Shown here one piece after another: positions 1 to 5,185 of a stretch of DNA of 6,582 nt (position 1 is its first letter; the number at the start of each line of letters is the position of its first letter). Source of the DNA: Candidatus Poribacteria bacterium (GTDB taxonomy: Bacteria > Poribacteria > WGA-4E > WGA-3G); contig VXXH01000091.1 of the NCBI GenBank assembly GCA_009835515.1, positions 1-6,582 on the forward strand. The letters run 5' to 3'. The notes beneath the pieces are model-generated. The model worked only from the letters and a program-made list of their open reading frames with translations. It made no database searches and had not been told where the DNA came from. Position numbers and translations under genes: made by a program.

Positions 1-45
1 GGGGTGTTTTTGCTTGGGTATTTCTGTGTATTGATAGGGTATTTC

Positions 46-70
46 TGCGGATTTCTTCTAGGAAACCGCA
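46..70 (+). repeat. Bulged hairpin in the A1 leader
   Basis: TGCGG (46-50) pairs with CCGCA (66-70) and TTTC (52-55) with GAAA (62-65), leaving A51 bulged and a six-base loop. It is followed by no T tract, so it does not look like an intrinsic terminator. The identical structure lies at 3422-3446 before A2. A structural role in the leader mRNA is possible but unproven. Confidence 0.5.
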
Positions 71-97
71 CTTACTGGGCCTGGGGAACTGCGTGTT

Positions 98-103
98 GAG
101 GTG
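98..103 (+). promoter_or_regulatory. Ribosome binding site of A1
   Basis: GAGGTG matches the anti-Shine-Dalgarno sequence and sits nine bases before the ATG at 113. An in-frame TAG at 104-106 rules out any start further upstream. The site lies inside CGTGTTGAGGTGTAG (92-106), which is also the last five codons including the stop of B1, so this site may descend from the tail of a B-type gene. Confidence 0.75.
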
Positions 104-112
104 TAGTATAAA

Positions 113-1618
113 ATGCTTAAAACACTTATTAGTAGGGAACTGCTTGATAATCTGATGACATTCCGATTTGCGGCAGCGACTTTCATCATGTTGTTGCTTG
201 TCGTCGCCAATACCTTTGTGTTAATTATAGATTATGAACGACGTTTAGCAGGGCATAACGACGCTGTCAAAATGCATCAACGTCAACTGCAGGAGAAAAT
301 CACCTATTCCGCAGGTGAAGTGCGTGTTGACCGCCCGCCGAACCCGTTGAGCATTTTCAATGTCGGGTTTGATAAGCGTCTCGGAAACGAGATAGAGGTC
401 TCTCACAAATTGGTGCCGTCGCTGTGGGATGCTGGCATGCACGGGTCGGATAATCCGTTCATGGATATGTTCGCTTCAATGGATATTGTTTTTATTTTTG
501 AGGTTATCCTGAGTCTGTTCGCACTCATTTTCGCATATAATGCGTTCGCGGGCGAATACGAAAGTGGCACACTGCGTTTAGTCCTGACGCATCCCATTGG
601 ACGCGGTAAAATATTGGTTGCGAAATACATAAGCGCAATGCTCTGTTTAATTGTACCACTATTGATAAGCCTGCTCCTCGCGATAATTTTGCTGACGACA
701 TCTACCGCTATATCTCTGAACAGTGATGATTTTCTGCGAATCGGTGGTATTATTTTTACATCCGTTGCGTATCTTTCCGTATTCTACCTTATCGGGTTGC
801 TGATTTCAGCGGCGACGCGCCGAACCAGTACCGCATTGATGTTGTCCATGTTTATCTGGGGTTTTTTGGTCTTAGTCTATCCTAATATGATTTTGACTGT
901 GATCCCACGTCCGGAGTCACCAGACGCGCTCAGAACGTCCGCTTTCAACCGAATCGAAAGTATCTGGGACACATTCGACAGAGAACGCAAACACTACCTA
1001 TCTACCGACGATTTTCCTGGCGAAGATTGGGGGTATGAATTAAGAGGGTTCGGTTGGCGCGGTGCTAACTTTCGGAATTACGCTCCGATACTGCTGTACA
1101 CCTACAGAAGTGTCATGAACTTTGAAGGATTTGAGGAGAAAGATGAACCGAAGATGCCGCACGCGCAGAAACATTTCGGTTTCCTTGGGGCGCAGACGAT
1201 TGATGCCGCGGATCGCACATGGCTCATCCGAAAGCCTGCACTCGAAGAAATTTTCATTCAACCCGCAAATACGGAAAGAATCTATTTGAAACTCTCGCCT
1301 GTAGGGTTGTATGATGCCGCAACGCAAGCGTGGGCAGGCACCGACCTGCTCGGGGTCAGAGATTTCTTTGACGCTGCGAGACAATATAGACAAAGCGTCA
1401 TTAACTATTTCTACGATCATAAGGTGTTTGAATCGAGACAATGGTTCTCTGGAGACAAGGGCGCGGCGGATTGGAGCGGTCTGCCGCGATTCTCCTTTCA
1501 AAGAGATGATATCAACACGAATGCCAAGCGAGCATTGCCGGATGTATGTCTACTGCTCATGATTAATGTCATTCTGTTCATCGTGATATTTTTGATTTTC
1601 GTTAAAAGCGAAGTGTAG
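113..1618 (+). CDS. ABC-2-type transporter permease, A type, copy 1
   Basis: A 501-residue integral membrane protein, probably one half of an ABC transporter membrane domain. Helices read by eye: about 17-39, 122-146, 169-196, 209-234, 238-263 and 478-497. The cytoplasmic segment after helix 2 carries GTLRLVLTHPIGR (152-164), the region that in ABC-2 permeases lies near the ATPase. Two extracytoplasmic parts stand out: about 40-120, with the RPPNPLSIFN motif, and a large one at about 264-477, with GLYDAATQAWAGTD and FESRQWF. The latter resembles the arrangement in DUF3526-type permeases, but I cannot confirm that family. ATG 113 is fixed by a good ribosome binding site and an upstream in-frame stop. 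A1 is clearly paralogous to A2 (roughly 60% identity by eye). Its motif reads N-A-F-A-G-E-Y-E-S-G where the other three copies have D...GEREx-G. The substrate is unknown, and no ATPase gene is in the window. Confidence 0.85.
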   Translation: MLKTLISRELLDNLMTFRFAAATFIMLLLVVANTFVLIIDYERRLAGHNDAVKMHQRQLQEKITYSAGEVRVDRPPNPLSIFNVGFDKRLGNEIEVSHKLVPSLWDAGMHGSDNPFMDMFASMDIVFIFEVILSLFALIFAYNAFAGEYESGTLRLVLTHPIGRGKILVAKYISAMLCLIVPLLISLLLAIILLTTSTAISLNSDDFLRIGGIIFTSVAYLSVFYLIGLLISAATRRTSTALMLSMFIWGFLVLVYPNMILTVIPRPESPDALRTSAFNRIESIWDTFDRERKHYLSTDDFPGEDWGYELRGFGWRGANFRNYAPILLYTYRSVMNFEGFEEKDEPKMPHAQKHFGFLGAQTIDAADRTWLIRKPALEEIFIQPANTERIYLKLSPVGLYDAATQAWAGTDLLGVRDFFDAARQYRQSVINYFYDHKVFESRQWFSGDKGAADWSGLPRFSFQRDDINTNAKRALPDVCLLLMINVILFIVIFLIFVKSEV

Positions 1619-1662
1619 AATAGTTATCAGTCGTCAGAGTACTGGTTATCAGTTTTCAGTAC

Positions 1663-1681
1663 GGTTTTTCTCCGAAAAACC
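1663..1681 (+). repeat. Perfect 8-bp hairpin after A1
   Basis: GGTTTTTC (1663-1670) and GAAAAACC (1674-1681) are exact reverse complements around a TCC loop. The stem is AT-rich and followed by CTTTCAG rather than a T tract, so termination is doubtful. The same structure follows A2 (5044-5062), and a length variant follows B1 (3223-3245). Confidence 0.6.
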
Positions 1682-1782
1682 TTTCAGTTTTCAGAAAGAG
1701 AATTCGGAACTATCCAAAACCTCTTTTAACTGATAACCGAGAACTGACAACCGACAACTATTCTTACTGATAACTGATAACT

Positions 1783-1786
1783 GAGG
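1783..1786 (+). promoter_or_regulatory. Possible ribosome binding site of B1
   Basis: GAGG lies 11 bases before the ATG at 1798, which is a slightly long spacing. It interrupts the heptamer pattern: the matching place before B2 reads ATAA instead of AGGA, leaving B2 without this site. An in-frame TAA at 1792-1794 shows that B1 cannot begin further upstream. Confidence 0.4.
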
Positions 1787-1797
1787 ACTAATAACCA

Positions 1798-3207
1798 ATG
1801 TGGCATATTGCAAAACGCGAACTCTACGATAATCTGAATAGCCTCCGATTCGCGCTGGCAACGGTTCTGTTGCTTGGATTGATGCTGACCAACGCCGTTG
1901 TACACCTTCGGGAACATCCAGAGCGGGTGCAGCAATACCGCGAGCGTGTCTCCGGACACCAGAATCACATCGCTGCGCATGCCGAGAGCAGCCTATACGA
2001 CCTTGCGCAAGAGGGACCTGGTAACCTTTACAAAAAACCGTCCGATCTCCGTTTTTGTGCGGAGGGTAGCGAAACGTTTATGTCAGATCGGGCACAAGCA
2101 GGTTACCACCGTTGGAGTACCGACACACTCAAAAGCTTTTGGATACTCGCCTACCCATCTGCGACCCCGAATCGGGATAATGTGCGGCCAGAGGTAACCA
2201 AAGTGGATTGGGGTTTCATCATCGGCTACGTTTTAAGCCTCGTGGCACTTCTGTTTACCTACGATTCGATTTCTGGCGAACGCGAACGCGGCACACTCCG
2301 ACTGACCTTGTCTAACCCAATTCCGCGGCACACCGTGCTAATTGGCAAGTTTTTAGGGGCGTTTATAAGTGTGAGTATACCCTTCATCCTTGGTGTTCTG
2401 GTGAACCTTCTGGTAATTTCTACATCAAGTGGTGTTCACCTCGATGCGGAAGCGTGGGGACGTTTAGGCATCATCTTCTTTGTCGCTGTCCTTTACACCT
2501 GCCTTTTTCTGGCATTGGGGATGCTCGTGTCGGCACGGGTGCAACGGAGTGCGGTGAGTCTTGTAACACTTTTATTGGTCTGGGTTGTATTTGTCGTATT
2601 TATGCCGAGTACCCTCGCTTCGATTGCGGGTAGATATACAGCATCAGGGCCTACTTATGACTTCTCGGAACGTTCATGGAAACTTCATGAGGAACTATCA
2701 AGCGATTTTTACGCTAATTACCATAAAGGACCTGAGGGTTCTACCAAGAGAATAGAGATGGATAGTGCGTACGTCACCAAAGATGCGGAACAGCAAGAGC
2801 AGTTACACGAAGAACGCTTAAACCGGCGAATTGCTGAGGTACACCGAGCACGCACTATCACTCGGATTTCGCCTGTTACAATTGTACAGAACCTTATTGA
2901 ATCCTTCGCCGGAACAGGGTTTGAGAGACACCTCCAATTCTTAGAAAATGTCCAAACTTACGCCCGAGAATTCCGAACATTCATTGTTGATACAGATAGC
3001 GCGGATCCAGAAAGTCTTCATATCTTCGGTGTTAGAACGGGCATGTCGCAGGAACCTGTCAGTCCAGAAGCAGTTCCAAGGTTTGAAGATACGCTTAACC
3101 TGAGCAAGGACTTCAATACCGCAGCAATGGAATTGCTGCTGCTAACGTTATTTGTCTTAGTGATTCTATCGGGGGCATATCTTGCCTTTGTACGTGTTGA
3201 GGTGTAG
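1798..3207 (+). CDS. ABC-2-type transporter permease, B type, copy 1
   Basis: A 469-residue membrane protein, probably the partner of A1 in a heterodimeric ABC permease. Helices by eye: about 16-35, 137-158, 183-207, 221-246, 251-273 and 445-465. The cytoplasmic segment GERERGTLRLTLSNPIPR (160-177) is the canonical form of the motif seen in all four copies. The first extracytoplasmic loop (about 36-136) has a conserved GPGN(L/F)YKKPS block (73-82) and a cysteine at 87 that B2 also keeps. The second (about 274-444) includes a charged, probably helical stretch at 326-352 and a well-conserved block from ARxITxISP to DTLNL. The N-terminus RELYDNLNSLRFA matches the A-type signature, so A and B share ancestry. 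The gene ends FVRVEV; its last 15 bases recur at 3468-3482, just before A2. The substrate is unknown. Confidence 0.85.
   Translation: MWHIAKRELYDNLNSLRFALATVLLLGLMLTNAVVHLREHPERVQQYRERVSGHQNHIAAHAESSLYDLAQEGPGNLYKKPSDLRFCAEGSETFMSDRAQAGYHRWSTDTLKSFWILAYPSATPNRDNVRPEVTKVDWGFIIGYVLSLVALLFTYDSISGERERGTLRLTLSNPIPRHTVLIGKFLGAFISVSIPFILGVLVNLLVISTSSGVHLDAEAWGRLGIIFFVAVLYTCLFLALGMLVSARVQRSAVSLVTLLLVWVVFVVFMPSTLASIAGRYTASGPTYDFSERSWKLHEELSSDFYANYHKGPEGSTKRIEMDSAYVTKDAEQQEQLHEERLNRRIAEVHRARTITRISPVTIVQNLIESFAGTGFERHLQFLENVQTYAREFRTFIVDTDSADPESLHIFGVRTGMSQEPVSPEAVPRFEDTLNLSKDFNTAAMELLLLTLFVLVILSGAYLAFVRVEV
3193..3207 (+). repeat. 15-bp direct repeat, left copy (end of B1)
   Basis: CGTGTTGAGGTGTAG encodes Arg-Val-Glu-Val-stop at the end of B1. 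The same 15 bases lie at 3468-3482 before A2 and at 92-106 before A1. The two copies around the B1-A2 spacer flank 260 bases of repeat-rich DNA. Confidence 0.7.
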
Positions 3208-3222
3208 AATAGTTGTCAGTAC

Positions 3223-3245
3223 GATTTTTTTCTCCGAAAAAAATC
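3223..3245 (+). repeat. Perfect 10-bp hairpin after B1
   Basis: GATTTTTTTC (3223-3232) and GAAAAAAATC (3236-3245) are exact reverse complements around a TCC loop. Compared with the hairpins after A1 and A2, both arms differ in length and in one base pair, yet pairing stays perfect. The T run precedes the loop, so this is not a standard + strand terminator. Confidence 0.6.
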
Positions 3246-3250
3246 TTTCA

Positions 3251-3313
3251 GTTTTGACCGAGAACGCGCGCACATTTTTAAATATCGGAAATCGCGTTCT
3301 CGGTCAAAGTTTT
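3251..3313. mobile_element. Palindromic 53-bp insertion, MITE-like candidate
   Basis: TTTGACCGAGAACGCG (3253-3268) and its exact reverse complement (3293-3308) form a 16-bp stem with a 24-base loop. GTTTT occurs directly on both sides (3251-3255 and 3309-3313). The equivalent place after A1 reads TTTCAGTTTTCAG without interruption, so the hairpin looks inserted into that motif with a 5-bp target duplication. It encodes nothing. It could alternatively act as a transcription terminator or an mRNA 3' stabiliser for B1, but only four T residues follow the stem. Confidence 0.5.
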
Positions 3314-3359
3314 CAGTTAAGAGGTTTTTGTGTTATTCGAGGTTGTTGCCTAAGGTCCG

Positions 3360-3447
3360 GTGCGGTGTTTTTGCTGGGGGTGTTTTTGCTTGGGTATTTC
3401 TGTGTATTGATAGGGTATTTCTGCGGATTTCTTCTAGGAAACCGCAC
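3360..3447. repeat. Short tandem repeats inside an inverted repeat
   Basis: GTGCGGT (3360-3366) and ACCGCAC (3441-3447) bracket two nested duplications: TGTTTTTGCT at 3366-3375 and 3381-3390 (15-base period), and GGGTATTTCTG at 3392-3402 and 3413-3423 (21-base period). The right part, including the bulged hairpin at 3422-3446, is repeated exactly before A1. It looks like a palindromic dispersed repeat whose loop has grown by short duplications. Confidence 0.55.
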
Positions 3448-3475
3448 TTACTGGGCCTGGGGAACTGCGTGTTGA
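3365..3475 (+). other. Doubtful hydrophobic 36-codon reading frame upstream of A2
   Basis: A GTG at 3365, nine bases after an AAGG, opens a frame of 36 codons that is almost entirely hydrophobic (VFLLG twice, then YFCVLIG and YFCGFLLG) and ends at a TGA overlapping the GAGGTG site of A2. The arrangement resembles a leader peptide or tiny membrane protein. However, the frame arises from short repeats with periods of 15 and 21 bases, both multiples of three, which would keep any frame open by chance. I treat it as unproven. Confidence 0.12.
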
Positions 3476-3482
3476 GGTGTAG
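3468..3482 (+). repeat. 15-bp direct repeat, right copy (before A2)
   Basis: CGTGTTGAGGTGTAG is identical to the last five codons of B1 (3193-3207) and ends in a TAG in frame with A2, six bases before its ATG. It contains the A2 ribosome binding site. Read together with the left copy, it suggests the B stop and A start were once six bases apart. Confidence 0.7.
3474..3479 (+). promoter_or_regulatory. Ribosome binding site of A2
   Basis: GAGGTG lies nine bases before the ATG at 3489, exactly as before A1. The in-frame TAG at 3480-3482 excludes an upstream start. Confidence 0.75.
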
Positions 3483-3488
3483 TATAAA

Positions 3489-5021
3489 ATGCTTAAAACA
3501 CTTATTGGTAGGGAACTGCTTGATAATCTGATGACATTCCGATTCGCGGCAGCTGTTTTCATTACACTGTTGCTTGTAGTCGCCAATACTATTGTGCTCC
3601 TCAAGGACTATGAACAGCGACTCACCGCTTACAATAAGGCTGCCCAGGAGAGTCACGAGGCATTACGCGAGGAAAAAACCTATTCCGGTTACTCCGGAAC
3701 ATTAGTTGTCCATCGCCCGCCGAACCCGTTGAGCATTTTCAATCTCGGATTAGATAAGCAGGTGGGGAACAAAATAAAGGTATACCACGCCTTTGTGCCG
3801 ACAATTTGGGATGCGGAGAAACACGGGGCGGATAATCCGTTTCTCAACCTCTTCACTTCAATTGATATTGTGCTTGTTTTTCAAGGGGTACTGAGTCTGC
3901 TCGCGCTGATCTTCGCTTACGATGCGCTCGCTGGCGAACGTGAACGCGGTACGTTACGCCTCGTGCTGACGCACCCCATCCAGCGCGGATATATCCTATT
4001 TGCCAAGTACATCAGCGCGATGCTCTGTCTACTCGTGCCGTTGTTGATCAGTCTTCTCTTGTCCATCATCTTGCTGACAACATCCACGACGGTCGCCTTG
4101 AGCTCGGATGATTTTTTTCGCATCGGCGGAATCGTGCTGACATCACTGCTTTATGTGTCGTTGTTCTATCTCATCGGGTTATGCATCTCTGCAATGACGC
4201 GTCGCACCAGTACTGCGCTCATGCTTTGCATGTTCGTCTGGGGAGTCTTAGTGCTTGTGTACCCAAATCTGATTCTTACGGCAGTTGACATCGTCCCGAA
4301 ACCGAATGCGCAAATCTCTGTCTATCATCAAATCAAACAGATGTGGGAAAAATTAGATAGAGAAAACAAACAGTTTATCCGCAATGATGCTGTCTTAAGC
4401 CCCCCATCGCGTGGCGGTGAAGATATGGCTGCGGGATTTGGCTTGGAAGGCGTTGAATACACCTTCTGGCACGATGAGGACAAACCCTCAATATTGCTCT
4501 ATTTTCACCAAACTGGATTGTACGCCGGAAAAATTAAAGCAGAATCTGAACCGCAGGTGCCGCACGTACAGGACTATTACGACTTCTACAATAGAGAGAC
4601 TATCAATACCGTCCAACGGACGTGGCTTGTCCGGAAACCAGCACTTGAGGCGATCTATGTCCAACCCGCGAATCTCGGTCGAATGCTGTTAAGGTTTTCA
4701 CCGGGCGGGTTGTATGATGCAGCAACGGAAGCCTGGGCAGGCACCGACTTAGAGGGGATTCAAGACTTTTTCAACACGGTTCAACGTTACCGACGCACAA
4801 TCGTTGACTATTTCTATGACCAAAAGATATTTGAATCGCGACAGTGGTTCGCTGCCGATAAAGGCACAGCCGATTGGGATGCCCTCCCGCAGTTCTCCTT
4901 TCACAGAAGCGATACCGGTATCAATGCAAAACGGGCACTCCCGGACATGCTCCTGTTGCTGACAATGAATGTTATTCTCTTTACGGTGATAATGCTGATT
5001 TTCATCAAAAGCGAGGTGTAG
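3489..5021 (+). CDS. ABC-2-type transporter permease, A type, copy 2
   Basis: A 510-residue membrane protein, nine residues longer than its paralogue A1. Helices by eye: about 17-38, 124-148, 172-198, 212-236, 241-266 and 487-506. The cytoplasmic motif is the canonical GERERGTLRLVLTHPIQR (149-166). The two copies are nearly identical over the first ~22 residues and strongly alike through the helices, RPPNPLSIFN, GLYDAAT.AWAGTD and FESRQWF. They differ most at about 267-365, in the large extracytoplasmic domain, where most of the length change lies (for example a PPSRGGED stretch at 305-312). A2 probably pairs with B2 downstream, mirroring A1-B1. In most bacterial ABC-2 systems a separate ATPase powers the pair; none is visible here. 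Transport direction is presumably export, judged only from family membership. The substrate is unknown. Confidence 0.85.
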   Translation: MLKTLIGRELLDNLMTFRFAAAVFITLLLVVANTIVLLKDYEQRLTAYNKAAQESHEALREEKTYSGYSGTLVVHRPPNPLSIFNLGLDKQVGNKIKVYHAFVPTIWDAEKHGADNPFLNLFTSIDIVLVFQGVLSLLALIFAYDALAGERERGTLRLVLTHPIQRGYILFAKYISAMLCLLVPLLISLLLSIILLTTSTTVALSSDDFFRIGGIVLTSLLYVSLFYLIGLCISAMTRRTSTALMLCMFVWGVLVLVYPNLILTAVDIVPKPNAQISVYHQIKQMWEKLDRENKQFIRNDAVLSPPSRGGEDMAAGFGLEGVEYTFWHDEDKPSILLYFHQTGLYAGKIKAESEPQVPHVQDYYDFYNRETINTVQRTWLVRKPALEAIYVQPANLGRMLLRFSPGGLYDAATEAWAGTDLEGIQDFFNTVQRYRRTIVDYFYDQKIFESRQWFAADKGTADWDALPQFSFHRSDTGINAKRALPDMLLLLTMNVILFTVIMLIFIKSEV

Positions 5022-5185
5022 AGTAGTTATCAGTTTTCAGTACGGTTTTTCTGCGAAAAACCTTTCAGTTTTCAGAAAGAGATTTCGGAACTATCCAAAA
5101 CCTCTCCTAACTGATAACCGAGAACTGAAAACCGACAACTATTCTTACTGACAACTGATAACTGACAACTGATAACTAATAACCA
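5022..5185 (+). repeat. A2-B2 spacer: heptamer repeats and hairpin
   Basis: This 164-base gene-free spacer is related to 1619-1797. TAGTTATCAGT (5024-5034) is the exact reverse complement of ACTGATAACTA (5168-5178), bracketing the spacer. Between them lie a perfect hairpin (5044-5062), the shared CCAAAACCTCT...AACTGATAACCGAGAACTG segment and a run of AACTGAC/AACTGAT heptamers ending eight bases before the B2 start. Heptamer number differs from the A1-B1 spacer, as expected for slippage in short repeats. Confidence 0.8.
5044..5062 (+). repeat. Perfect 8-bp hairpin after A2
   Basis: GGTTTTTC (5044-5051) pairs with GAAAAACC (5055-5062). The stem is identical to that after A1 while the loop is TGC instead of TCC. 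Confidence 0.6.

Larger units (their letters stand above)
1..112 (+). repeat. Leader of A1, exact copy of the leader of A2
   Basis: This stretch matches 3377-3488 base for base at an offset of 3376, and the exact match continues into the gene to position 130. It holds two copies of GGGTATTTCTG 21 bases apart (16-26 and 37-47), a bulged hairpin (TGCGG-a-TTTC / GAAACCGCA, 46-70) and the ribosome binding site of A1. The left half of the element is cut off by the window edge; the full form is visible at 3351-3488. No stable gene is evident, although one frame is open and hydrophobic until a TGA at 97-99. Whether it is a 5' leader, a dispersed repeat or both cannot be told from sequence alone. Confidence 0.85.
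1619..1797 (+). repeat. A1-B1 spacer: heptamer repeats and hairpin
   Basis: This 179-base spacer has no gene. It is rich in GTTATCAG, AACTGAT and AACTGAC units in both orientations: AGTTATCAGT at 1622-1631 is the reverse complement of ACTGATAACT at 1766-1775, so the spacer is bracketed by an inverted repeat. It is related along most of its length to 5022-5185; this copy has about 22 extra bases near 1632-1653, and the other copy has additional heptamers before the B gene. Such heptamer-rich spacers are typical of dispersed short repeats. A promoter for B1 is not evident, so co-transcription with A1 is the simplest reading. Confidence 0.8.
3208..3488 (+). repeat. B1-A2 spacer: composite of small repeats
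   Basis: This 281-base spacer contains no convincing gene. In order it holds TAGTTGTCAGT resembling the start of the A-B spacers, a 10-bp hairpin, a 53-bp palindromic insertion, an inverted copy of a motif from the A-B spacers (3313-3329), short tandem repeats bracketed by GTGCGGT/ACCGCAC, a bulged hairpin and the A2 ribosome binding site. From 3377 onward it is identical to the first 112 bases of the window. A promoter for A2 may lie here but I cannot point to convincing -35 and -10 boxes. Confidence 0.75.

Noticed and set aside
104..112. TATAAA just before the A1 ATG as a -10 promoter box
   Set aside because: It directly abuts the start codon, downstream of a good Shine-Dalgarno site, so transcription from it would leave no leader; no matching -35 box is evident.
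1040..1501. 153-codon open frame on the - strand inside A1
   Set aside because: It lies fully within A1, which has clear homology to A2 and a membrane-protein pattern. The - strand product has no recognisable domain, and A2 has no equally long counterpart at the same place.
1663..1681. Hairpin after A1 as an intrinsic terminator
   Set aside because: The stem is AT-rich and is not followed by a T tract; it recurs as part of a spacer repeat family, so a terminator call is not supported.
3182..3475. 97-codon + strand frame starting inside B1 and running through the spacer
   Set aside because: Its start lies in the last codons of B1, it crosses two inserted repeats, and its product is a read-through of hairpins and short tandem repeats. 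Only its terminal hydrophobic part is noted as a doubtful leader peptide.
3333..3656. 107-codon - strand frame across the A2 start
   Set aside because: It overlaps the spacer repeats and the conserved 5' end of A2 and has no plausible protein features.
5110..5185. CRISPR-like array from the repeated AACTGAT units
   Set aside because: The units are seven bases, nearly contiguous and variable, with no spacers of constant length and no cas genes; they are simple heptamer repeats.
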